From assembly GCF_036345015.1 (NCBI RefSeq), contig NZ_CP084098.1, forward strand, positions 4,105,326 to 4,169,325: a DNA stretch of 64,000 nucleotides. The letters run 5' to 3'. Both the position numbers and the translations under genes were made by a program. Origin of the DNA: Cyanobacterium sp. Dongsha4 (lineage in GTDB: Bacteria > Cyanobacteriota > Cyanobacteriia > Cyanobacteriales > Cyanobacteriaceae). Positions 1 to 10,200 of the stretch are shown here, in pieces. Each line of letters begins with the position of its first letter. Position 1 is the stretch's first letter. The notes beneath the pieces were generated by a model. It was not told the DNA's origin, searched no databases, and saw nothing but the letters and a program-made list of their open reading frames with translations.

Positions 1-51
1 AAGGGGGTTTCTTTTGAGGGGAGACACAGAGGGGTTTGACTTTTCTTTGCC

Positions 52-162
52 CTTTACCTGCGGCTAATTAATTATTAATGGCTTTTGATCAAGGTAATAG
101 CATTGTACTAGTAGCTAATAATCAGGCTTTACCTGCGGCTAATTAATTATTAATGGCTTTTG
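52..162. repeat. 36-bp direct repeat, two copies 75 bp apart
   Basis: The same 36 bases occur at 52-87 and 127-162, starting CTTTACCTGCGGC and ending ATGGCTTTTG, with about 39 unrelated bases between. The right copy covers the stop codon and last codons of the minus-strand sugar-acid kinase gene, so the left copy looks like a duplicated gene end or one unit of a short intergenic repeat. No larger element is visible before the window starts. Confidence 0.85.
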
Positions 163-1484
163 TCTTTGTCATTATTCAATCTTTGATAAACGGTAACTAA
201 ACCATTTTCATCCCCCACATTACCGGGGAATAACACAACAGGTAAACTAGGAAAAAGAGGATGATTGTCTGGTGTAATTATTACAGAACATCCAGCTAAA
301 ATTTGCCCTAATAATCTTGCTTCTTTTAACGCTAAACCATCACTTAAAACATCGTTGGAAGTAATACCTCCTTTACTAATGAGGAAGCCAATATCTTTAG
401 GTAATCCCCTCACAATATCCATTAACACTGCGGATACTTGTTTCCCAAACTCTAAGCGAGTGTCAATATCAGGAAAACTTAATTCTTGGCGACTGGTGTA
501 AACTACTGGAGTTTTATTTTCTTCAAGAATAGTCTCAACTTTATCTAAAGCAGATTTAATTAGTGATTCTCTATTTTTCAAGTCATCTTTTAATAAATTG
601 ACATCAATTTCGATGCCAACAATTTCGGGTTGAGATAATAATTGTTTTAACTGTTGAGTTGTCTTTTTGACATGAGAACCAACTATAATTACACCATTAT
701 TAGTATTGGGCTTATACTCTGCCATCGCTTCTGCTTTCACTGGTTGCTCTCCCAATTGGGCAAGGGATGTTAAAATACTGGCGGCACTACGAAATAAAAA
801 TTTTTTCCCTTCTTGAGCTACTGTTAATATATCAGTGGAAAGTTGATCTAAGTCTGATTGTTTTTCTCCATCCACCACTACACATTGATTATCTTTTAAT
901 TCCCTCAGACGGCTTTTTGTATCATTTCTAATATCATCTAGTAAAAATCTCTGTACTTGATGGGCTTTAATTTTACCGTTTGTTTTTTCTTCTACATAAT
1001 CAGGCAAGTAACTATAACTGTAACCGAAAACAGAGTCTTGAGCAAATTCGGTTTCATGCACGGGGGTTGGTTTACCGTCAATCATTAAATAGTGAATGGA
1101 GTCACGGGTAATTCTTCCTCCTTCAAAAAATGCAGGAATCAAGAAATGAGCGTCAAATTCTCCTAATTCTTGGGCAATTACGTCGGTTTCTAGGGGATAA
1201 TGTCCTCTAAGAGTAGAATCCGATCGACTTACAACCAAATACTCTTGTATTCTTTCAAGTGCGATCGCATCTTTGAGATTACGACAAACTTCTTGAGTAA
1301 CTTGTTGGGCTTTTTCAGGAGTTAAAGCACGGGTGTTAGTGAGGATAAAGAAAATAGGGCAAGAATCACGCAAACCATCTCTTAAAGTGTCAATATCCCA
1401 CTTCATCAATAATAAACAACTATGAACCGTTTGAGAACCCGTAGGATCATCATCAAGAACAATTATTTTCGGTGCTTGAGTCAT
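150..1484 (-). CDS. four-carbon acid sugar kinase family protein (DUF1537, OtnK-like)
   Basis: A 444-aa protein with the N-terminal motif VLDDDPTGSQTVH, which is the signature of the DUF1537/OtnK family; the second half (from about residue 260, VIIVGSHVKKTTQQL and later GFLISKGGITSNDV) matches the nucleotide-binding C-terminal domain. Family members phosphorylate four-carbon sugar acids such as erythronate or threonate with ATP. The usual partner genes (aldolase, dehydrogenase, isomerase) are not nearby, so the substrate cannot be assigned. The frame is open from a TTG at 1490, but the ATG at 1484 (MTQAPK) is the better start. Its 3' end lies in a duplicated 36-bp repeat. Confidence 0.88.
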   Translation of the reverse strand: MTQAPKIIVLDDDPTGSQTVHSCLLLMKWDIDTLRDGLRDSCPIFFILTNTRALTPEKAQQVTQEVCRNLKDAIALERIQEYLVVSRSDSTLRGHYPLETDVIAQELGEFDAHFLIPAFFEGGRITRDSIHYLMIDGKPTPVHETEFAQDSVFGYSYSYLPDYVEEKTNGKIKAHQVQRFLLDDIRNDTKSRLRELKDNQCVVVDGEKQSDLDQLSTDILTVAQEGKKFLFRSAASILTSLAQLGEQPVKAEAMAEYKPNTNNGVIIVGSHVKKTTQQLKQLLSQPEIVGIEIDVNLLKDDLKNRESLIKSALDKVETILEENKTPVVYTSRQELSFPDIDTRLEFGKQVSAVLMDIVRGLPKDIGFLISKGGITSNDVLSDGLALKEARLLGQILAGCSVIITPDNHPLFPSLPVVLFPGNVGDENGLVTVYQRLNNDKDKSH

Positions 1485-1602
1485 AATCAAATTTATTTAG
1501 TTATCCTTATTAATTTATCAAATTGTTAACAAAATCCATTATTTTCTGAACCTTGACCTATGATGAAAACGTTATCCGCCTAATTGTAGAGGTAACTTCA
1601 CC

Positions 1603-2265
1603 GTGAAATATAAAGTTTGTTATCGCCCTGCTTTTGCGGCAGTTTTCGTCACTTTAGAACCTAGAGAACGTATTACTGCTGAAGCTGGTGCAATGGTAAG
1701 CATGGATGGAGATATTGTCATGAAAACCGAGTTTTCAGGGGGGTTGATTCCTGCTTTGATACGCAAATTTTTGGGCGGTGAATCGATGTTTGTCAATGTT
1801 TTTTATAATCCCACCAATCGCCCTCTGAATTTAGTTTTAACTCAATCTATGATAGGCGACATTGAAGCAATCAAACTAGAAAATAAATCTATCTGTTTTC
1901 AACCCAGTGCTTATATTGCCCATACTCCGGGGGCAAAAATGGGGGTAAAATGGGCAGGTTTCGCCAGTTGGTTTGCGGGGGAAGGCTTATTTAAACTTCA
2001 TTTTTCAGGTAAAGGTAGAGTCTTATTCGGTTGTTATGGCGGTATTACCCGTAGGGAAATTAATGGGGATTTTATCGTTGATAATAACCACTTAGTTGCT
2101 TACGATGATGGAATTAAAATGAATATTGCTTTATCGGGTAATCTTCTATCCTCTCTAACTTCAGGAGAAGGTTTTGTCAATAAACTTACGGGTAGAGGCG
2201 CGATTTATCTTCAGTCTCGCAGTGTTAGTGGTTTAGTGGGTTTTCTCTCTCCCAAGGTGCGATAA
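1603..2265 (+). CDS. AIM24 / TIGR00266 family protein, copy 1
   Basis: 220 aa, starting at a GTG preceded by an AGAGGT ribosome-binding site about 10 bases upstream. It has the family pattern: an early LEPRERITAEAGAMVSMDG stretch, GGESMFVNVF near residue 60, and a C-terminal GEGFVNKLTGRGAIYLQSRS. This is the first of three tandem paralogues on the same strand. Proteins of this family fold as beta-helical or beta-prism-like sheets; the yeast homologue Aim24 affects mitochondrial membrane organisation, and the bacterial role is not established. It is the shortest and most divergent of the trio. No signal peptide or membrane segment is seen. Confidence 0.88.
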   Translation: MKYKVCYRPAFAAVFVTLEPRERITAEAGAMVSMDGDIVMKTEFSGGLIPALIRKFLGGESMFVNVFYNPTNRPLNLVLTQSMIGDIEAIKLENKSICFQPSAYIAHTPGAKMGVKWAGFASWFAGEGLFKLHFSGKGRVLFGCYGGITRREINGDFIVDNNHLVAYDDGIKMNIALSGNLLSSLTSGEGFVNKLTGRGAIYLQSRSVSGLVGFLSPKVR

Positions 2266-2464
2266 TTACTCTATTTCGATGCCAACATATGGGATAAGGG
2301 TAGATTGCAGGTATCAGTTTTAGCGATTCAATTTTCTGAATATTAACTATTAAAAACGATTAACAAGAAAAAATCAATTTCCTTACTATTTCTGTCAAAA
2401 TCTATTAATTTTAACTCCAAAATCTGAACTAAGAACGAATAACTCCGAAATCGGGTGATAATTT

Positions 2465-3166
2465 ATGGATATACAAATTCTACAACAACCAGAAAGTGCG
2501 GTCACCAAAGGTGCGGCTGCGCCGATCGCAAAAATTACAATGGAGCAGAATGAAGAATTGATCGCCGAAGCAGGTACAATGATAGCCATGAGTGACTTTA
2601 TCAATGTCAGCACCACATTAAGACAGGGTAAAGGGGGAGGAATCATGGGAGGATTCAAAAGGATGTTAGCAGGAGAATCCTTATTTCTTAGCGTTTTTCG
2701 TTGTTACCAACCCCAAGGAGAAGTATTTTTAGCCCCCTCTCTCATGGGGGATATTATAATTTATGAAATGCAAGGACAAGAATTAATCGTTCAATCCGCT
2801 TCTTATCTAGCTTCTGCCTCTACCGTTGACATGGATTTAGGTTTTCAAGGCTTTAAATCTTTCTTTTCTGGAGAATCCATTTTTTGGCTAAGTATAACGG
2901 GTTATGGAGCGGTAATTTTAAGCTCTTTTGGGGCTATATATGAAATTGATGTTGATGGAGAGTATATTGTTGACACAGGGCATATCGTCGCTTTTGAAAG
3001 AAGTTTAGATTTTCGGATTGGAAAAGTAAATAGTAGCTGGTTGGGTGCATTTTTAGGAGGAGAAGGCTTAATTTGTCGTTTCTTTGGGCAAGGAAAAGTG
3101 TATTGTCAAACCCACAATCCGGGCAATTTTGGTAGATTGATTGGCTCAAGATTACCTGAAAGATGA
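2465..3166 (+). CDS. AIM24 / TIGR00266 family protein, copy 2
   Basis: 233 aa, ATG start. Shares with its neighbours the sequence order AEAGTMIAMSDF, GGGIMGGFKRMLAGESLFLSVF, GFKSFFSGESIFWLSITGYG and GGEGLICRFFGQGKVYCQT. The 199-bp gap to copy 1 and 70-bp gap to copy 3 are compatible with one transcription unit, although no shared promoter could be identified. No signal peptide, so probably cytoplasmic or peripherally membrane associated (inference). Function unknown; the repeated gene arrangement suggests the three products may assemble together. Confidence 0.9.
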   Translation: MDIQILQQPESAVTKGAAAPIAKITMEQNEELIAEAGTMIAMSDFINVSTTLRQGKGGGIMGGFKRMLAGESLFLSVFRCYQPQGEVFLAPSLMGDIIIYEMQGQELIVQSASYLASASTVDMDLGFQGFKSFFSGESIFWLSITGYGAVILSSFGAIYEIDVDGEYIVDTGHIVAFERSLDFRIGKVNSSWLGAFLGGEGLICRFFGQGKVYCQTHNPGNFGRLIGSRLPER

Positions 3167-3236
3167 GAAAAAATTAAGAATAAAAAAACTCATCGAAATC
3201 TGACACCTTTAAATTATTAATTATTAATTGCTAATT

Positions 3237-3944
3237 ATGTTAAATAAATCAGAAATTAAATATAGAATAGAACACAATCCTGCTTATGGTTTTTTAGTTT
3301 TAGAACTTGAACCTAATCAAACTGCTATAGTCGAAGCAGGAGGCATGGCGGCCATGGATTCTTCCATAAAAATGGAATCGAAAATGAAGGGGGGATTTGG
3401 TCAAAGTTTTGGCAGAATGTTGGGAGGAGAATCTTTATTTTTAAATGAGTTTACCGCCCAAGGTAGTCAAGGAGAATTATATATTTCTCCCGGAGTGCCG
3501 GGGGATATTCAATATTATCATTTAGATGGTAGTAAAGGACTTATGATTCAGTCTTCTGGTTTTGTTGCTTCTGGCAAAAATGTAGAAATTAATAGTAACT
3601 TTCAGGGTTTTAAAGGTTTTTTTAGTGGGGAATCAATCTTTCTCTTAAAAGCCACAGGAAGGGGAGATATTTGGTTTAGTTCCTATGGTGCTATCGTAGA
3701 AATTGACGTAGAAAATAATTATGTAGTTGACACAGGTTATATTGTCGCATTTGAAGATACACTCAACTATAATGTGGAAATGATAGGCGGTTTATCCTTC
3801 CGAAATTTACGCACTGGGATTTTAGGAGGAGAGGGTTTAGTTTGCCGTTTCTCTGGCAGTGGTAAGTTATGGATTCAATCTAGGGGCTTATATCCTTTGC
3901 TTAATTTTTTGTATCCGTTTCGCCCTGTCAAAAGTAGTGATTAA
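3237..3944 (+). CDS. AIM24 / TIGR00266 family protein, copy 3
   Basis: 235 aa from the ATG at 3237; the frame also opens at a TTG at 3228, but the ATG directly precedes the conserved MLNKSEIKYRIEHNP start seen in the family. Contains EAGGMAAMDSS, GGFGQSFGRMLGGESLFLNEF, GFKGFFSGESIFLLKATGRGD and GGEGLVCRFSGSGKLWIQSR, so it is closer to copy 2 than to copy 1. It is the last gene of the tandem trio; a 314-bp gap separates it from the large secreted protein downstream. Molecular function unknown. Confidence 0.9.
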   Translation: MLNKSEIKYRIEHNPAYGFLVLELEPNQTAIVEAGGMAAMDSSIKMESKMKGGFGQSFGRMLGGESLFLNEFTAQGSQGELYISPGVPGDIQYYHLDGSKGLMIQSSGFVASGKNVEINSNFQGFKGFFSGESIFLLKATGRGDIWFSSYGAIVEIDVENNYVVDTGYIVAFEDTLNYNVEMIGGLSFRNLRTGILGGEGLVCRFSGSGKLWIQSRGLYPLLNFLYPFRPVKSSD

Positions 3945-4258
3945 ATTTCTTGCAGAAGTCAGGCAACAGGCAATAGTGAAAAAAATCAACTCCTACCCCA
4001 TAGAAATTGATTTTAATTCTAATTCTGTATTGGTGTCTATTAAGAAAAAACAATATTTAATTATTTTTTAATGATTGTCGGAGAAAATTATGGGATATAG
4101 ATTGTAAGAGTATCTTTTTTGTTTCAATAGACTTACTATTATCATCAGTGTTGACGGGATAATATCCTCTACATAGACTTGAAATAGCTTAAGATAATAC
4201 ATTCTTTGGCTTTATTCCTATATGAAAACTATATCCGTCTCAAATTTGAGGTGTTGCT
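3945..4258. other. intergenic stretch before the CHAT exoprotein gene
   Basis: No supported gene. An open frame across 3859-4071 overlaps the end of the preceding gene and has no family features. The stretch should hold the promoter of the large exoprotein; AGGTGTTGCT lies just before its ATG at 4259, giving a weak AGGTG ribosome-binding site. No convincing terminator hairpin was found. Confidence 0.5.
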
Positions 4259-7200
4259 ATGTGGAAAAAATCTCATTTGCTTATCTCGTTACTGTCTTTA
4301 ATTTTCGCTGGTAATTTACCCACTGCACAAGCCCAAGAAATTAAGATAGATGGTAACACTGCCACTATCGTCACCAGAGACGGAAATCAAATAACTATTG
4401 ATGGTAATACTTTATCTAGGGATGGAAAAAATCTTTTTCACAGTTTTCAAGAATTTGGTTTAACTCCTCAACAAATCGCCACATTTTTAACCAATCCCAA
4501 CATCCAAAATATTTTAACTAGAGTAACTGGAGGGAATCCTTCTTATATCCAAGGTTTAATAGAAGTAACAGGGGGTAACTCTAATCTCTTCCTGATGAAT
4601 CCTGCCGGGATTGTTTTTGGGGAAGGTGCTAGTTTAAATGTACCTGCTGATTTTACCGCAACGACAGCAACGGGAATTGGTTTTGCAAACGGAATGTTTA
4701 ATGCGGTGGGAGATAATGATTATCAAAATTTAACGGGAAATCCTAATAGTTTTATCTTCAATACGAATAAACCCGGTAGCATTATCAACGCAGGAGATTT
4801 GGCCGTAGCAGAAGGGCAAAATTTAACGCTCATTGGTAGTAATGTCATCAATACGGGAACAATAGAAACGCCTAACGGCAAAATTAATATACAGGCAGTT
4901 GAAGGCACATCAAGGATAAAAATAACCCCTGAAGGTAGTTTGTTGAGCTTAGAAGTTGATATACCAGTAGATGAGCAAGGAAATTTACTAGGGTTCACCC
5001 CTCAAGATTTGCCTTCTTTATTAACAGGGGCAAAAAATTCAGGAGTTGTAACCGATGGAGTTGCACTTAACCCGAACACTAAAAATGTAGAAGTTTCAGA
5101 GATTGTAATTCCGAATGAATCTGGATTAAATATCGTTTCGGGAGAGTTAAGCACTTCGTCACAAGATTTAGGGGGAGAAATTACCCTTTTAGGGCATAAA
5201 GTGGCGGTGATTGATGCTCAAATTTCCGCTAGTGGCGTTAATGGTGGTGGTGAAATAAAAATTGGGGGAGATTTTCAGGGTAGTGGCACAATTCCTAATG
5301 CTTCTTTGACAGTAATTAATTCTGATAGCAAAATCGAAGCTAATGCTTTTGACAAGGGTGATGGCGGAGAAGTAATTATTTGGTCTGATGGAGATACTTA
5401 TTTTACAGGAGTTATTGAGGCTAAAGGGTTTCTTAATGGTGGTTTTGTGGAAGTTTCGGGGAAAGACAATCTCGTTTTCAATGGAAAGGTTGACACTTCC
5501 GCAGTTAATGGTAATTTAGGTACATTATTATTAGATCCTGAAAACATTATAATTTCTAATGATCCAAGTAACCCAAACGATCCTTTAATTCCGCCAACAG
5601 TTGACGGTAGTTTGCCTGAAATTACTATAAATGATTTTATAGGTCAAGACATAACGATTAATGCCACTGTTTTAGGAAGTCAAACGGCAAATATCATCCT
5701 TGAGGCAAATAATGATATAGATATTAATGCAGATATTAATGTGATTAATACTGATGTTGATTTTACCGCAAGGGCTAATCGTTCGATTCGGGTTAATAAT
5801 GGTGCAGATATTATCACTAATGGGGGTAATATTACCTTAAATAGCGATCGAGATGGCTTAAATGGCGGTTCAATTGATATTCAAGGGGTAAATATTGATG
5901 GTATTTTAGACCTTTCGGTTATTAACGCTAATGGCGGAGATATAGTTCTCGGAGGGGGTATAAGTCCTTTGACAACTCCTGCTGTAGGCGTAGCGAATCA
6001 GGGGATTAATCCTAATGATAGAAACAGTGGAATCTATTTACAAGATGCAAGTTTAATTACTGATGCCACTGGTAATATTAGTTTAAGGGGAACTGGACAA
6101 GCTGGAACAGGCAATAGCAATATTGGTATTCATTTAGTTGGACAAACAACCCTTCAAACCGTAGATGGTAATATAAATCTAGTCGGCACAGCAGAAGCTA
6201 GTGGGGAACTTAATCATGGTATTGGTATTACTTCTCCAGATATATTAAATGATCGAGTTATCGTTGAAGCAACAGGCTTAGGTAATATCGAATTAGTTGG
6301 TATTCACGAGGGTAATGGAGTAAATAGTAATGTTGGTATCCTCACAGGAGGAGATGACTCGGCAAACCTAACAAGAATTATATCTAATCTGGGTACGATC
6401 GCATTAAATGGTTTAACGGATGCTTCTTCTAACACATCAAGGGGAATATCTATTCAGGCTAACTCTCAAGTTAATTCCATTGGAGGGGGAAACATTAATG
6501 TTAATGCTCATTCCATCAACAATAATGATGCTGTAGGGGTATTTGATAATGGGGCAATTATTACTGCGGGATTAACTACTTTTGACACTCTTTCTCTTAA
6601 TAATGGCAATGGCGGTACAACTATTTTTCCTATAGGCAGTGAAAAAGATATTTCTATTAATTCCAATTTTTTGAGTGATTTTGCTTCTGTTACTCTTAAT
6701 AATGGTAGAAATGTCGCCATTAATGATGCTAATGATGTTATTTTCAATGAATTTTCTATTGTGGGGGATTTAACTGTTAATGCGACAAACACAAGTATTT
6801 TTAATGGAGTTAATGCTAATAGTCTGACTACTGGTGAATCTGGTACAACCCAATTAAATGGTGATGTTACCACAGCGTTAGACCAAATTTATAATAATCC
6901 TGTGGCATTACAAGCAGATGTTAATTTGAGAGGTAATGATATAAGTTTTAATAGCACTATTAATTCTCTTAATTCTATACCTCGCACTTTATCGATTACA
7001 ACATTTGATGTAACTGGTGATGTTAACGATATTGGTGATATTAGTTTTGGAAATGGTATCGGAGATGATAGGGTTGGAGCTATATTTCCGTTGTCAAGTT
7101 TGACTACTACGGCAGAAGGAGAAGGGGTTAGCAATCTTAATATCAATCTTGATAGTATAGCGGGGAATAATATTAATTCTATTGTGGCTCAGGTTGACCT

Positions 7201-10200
7201 AGTATATAACAACCCAGTGGTTTTAAGAAGAAATACGGCAATAAATGCCAATAATAATGTAACTTTCAATGCTTATATTGACTCTTTTGATATTCCTTAT
7301 GATTTAAGTGTGACCGCAGGTAATAATATTAACTATGGTAACGGTTTAGGAGAAGATCGCATCGGTGCAGTTATTGGCTTAAATAATTTTAACAGTTCTG
7401 CCCAAGATATATTCATTAATATTAATCTGGCAGGATTGGAAGAAAATGTTTTTAGTATAAACACTTTAGGAGATCAGAATTATACAACAGTTGCCAATGG
7501 CGAAACTATCTTCTTATTGAACGATACGACTATTAATGCTAATAATTTGAATGTAGATAGTAGTATTCAAGTTGATTCTAATGTAATTAATCCTGTGTCT
7601 TTAACTATCAATGCTACGGGCAATGTCATCATAGTCGGTGAAACTGCCGATGTTAATACCTTTCCTGTTGGTATTGATTTGGCTTTACCTAATACTAGCG
7701 GTGATGTGACTATAAATGCAGGAGGCAATATTGATATTAATGGTTTTGTACAAACTACTTCTCAATTTAATGGTGTCTTTACTTTAGATGCAGGAGATGT
7801 GAGCCTTTCTAGTACTAACAATGGTAATGTATTCGTGGGTGCGATCGCAACTTCGGGAGTAAATACATCAGGGTTAGTAAGTTTAAGTGGAAATAATGTC
7901 TTAACAGGGGCAATTATTACTTCTTTGGCGGGGGTAGCCTCTGGAGAAGGAGGTACAATCAATCTCAATGGTACAAATAATTATGTATTAGGAGAAATAC
8001 GGGGACAATCTCTCATTGTTGATGGTGATTTAGGTTTGAGTAATTTTACGGTTTTAAATGTACCAATTCCCACGGATGTACCTTTTTTAGCAGTTTCCAA
8101 TATCACAACTACGGGAAATCAAACTTATAATGGCAATGTCTTTATTGACGATAACGTTGTATTTACGGGGGATAATACCAGTTTTAATGGTGGTGTCGAT
8201 TCCTTTGATTTAAACATCAATATTACAGAAAATACCACTTCCACTGAAGTTATTAACGCCTTTTCTACGGGAATTCAAAACCGCCAAGGGGCAACACCTC
8301 AAAATGTTGGTATTAATAGTAATATAGTAAATCTAGGAGATGGTACAGGAGACGATCGCATCGGTGCAGTGGCAGGTTTAGGAAGTCTTATCGTTGAGAA
8401 TGGACAAACTAACGTCAATATTAATACCCCAGCCGATGGAAATAGTATTAACACTATTGGGGATCAAGTCTATAATGACCCTGTAATTCTACAACGGGAT
8501 ACTGTAATTAACACTAATAATTTAGATGCTCTAGTTATTAAAGTGGCAGATGACTCACCTAATATAGCTTCATTAAGAATCAATGCCAATGATAGCGTAA
8601 CAATTACGGGAGAAGAAAATAATCAAACTAATATCAAATTAGGTCTTTCCACCGCACGTATTGGGGGGCAACCTGCAGGGGATATTTCTGTTAACGCTTC
8701 AGGGAATATTGACATTGATGGTATAGTTAACACCACTGGCATTAATCAATTACCTCCGACTTTTGCGTCTGAAGCAGGAGATATTTCTATTACTTCCACT
8801 AACGGTGATGTAGTTATAGGTGCGATCGCATCTTATGGTACTGTTTCATCAGGTGCAGTAAACATCACAGGAAATAATGTAGATTTAGGATTTATTGTCA
8901 GTAACAAACCAGATATTACACCTCAGCCACTACCCGAAACTCTGGGAGGAATAATTACTATTGATGGCACAGCCATAACGATACGAGGAGAAGTGACGGG
9001 AGAATCTTTAACTACTAATGGGAATTTAACTTTAATTAATAATTCCAATCCTTTAATTATTCAAGGTCAATCTTTCTTTGGTGATTCTACTATTAAGACT
9101 ATTGGAAATCAAGATTATAACGGCAATGTAACTCTAGCCGATAATCAAATCGCACTTTCGGGCAATAATATCGATTTTGCTAATGCGGTGAATAGTGAAA
9201 CAGGAGAGAATAATAACTTAACGGTTACGGCAAATAGTGCTAGTTTTAATCAAGCCATAGGCAATAATCAACCATTAGGAGATTTAACTTTAAATGTATC
9301 GGGAGAAACTCAATTAAATTCAGTCAATACTAATAGTTTAACCACTGATGAGTCAGGTTTAACCCAGTTAAACGGGGATGTAACTACCACAGGAAATCAA
9401 ACTTATGGAGATGAAGTAATAGTAGGAGATGCGATCGCACTTTCGGGTAATAATATCAATTTTGCTAATACAGTCAATAGTCAAACAGGAGAAAATAATA
9501 ACTTAACCGTTACGGCTAATAATGTTAATTTTGGAGATGGCTTGGGCAGTGATTTAATTGGGGGAGTTGCCAGTTTAAATCGTTTAATTGTAACTAGCCC
9601 GATAACTAATATCAATATTAATACTCCTGCGAATAATAGCAGTATTCGTACCATAGAAGGGCAAACATATACAGGTAAGGTTAATACTTTACTTGACACA
9701 ACCTTAACAAGTATAAGGGGAAATCTTAATTTTAATAATCTCGAAGCCTCTGATAATAGAGATTTAACCCTAGAGAGTTTTAGTAGTGTTAATTTTTTAC
9801 CTAATAGTCAAATCATAGGTAACGGTGGCGATTTAACTATTCAAAATAACAGCGATCGCACTACTATTATAGATAACTCCATAAATAGAAGTGATTTACT
9901 ATCTTTCAATATTCGTAATTTGGGACAAGTAGAAGGCTTTGAAAATATAATTATCGGTACAGAAAGAAGTGGTAGAATTGATGTTAACCAAGCTCTAGTA
10001 ATTCGTGATCCTTTAACTCTCAGAGCTAGTGAAATTAACGTAAATGAGAACATTAATGGTAATGGTAACGCTTCTGTCACTATTGAAGGTTCAGGAACAA
10101 CTACTACTTTAAATGCTAATATTACGACTCAGGGCAATGCTATCACTATCGATGATAATGTGATTTTGGGTGATGATATTATTCTTAGCACCAATTCGGC

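Noticed and set aside
3859-4071. 70-codon frame overlapping the end of the third AIM24 gene
   Set aside because: Out-of-frame extension across a strongly supported gene; the part beyond it is AT-rich noise.
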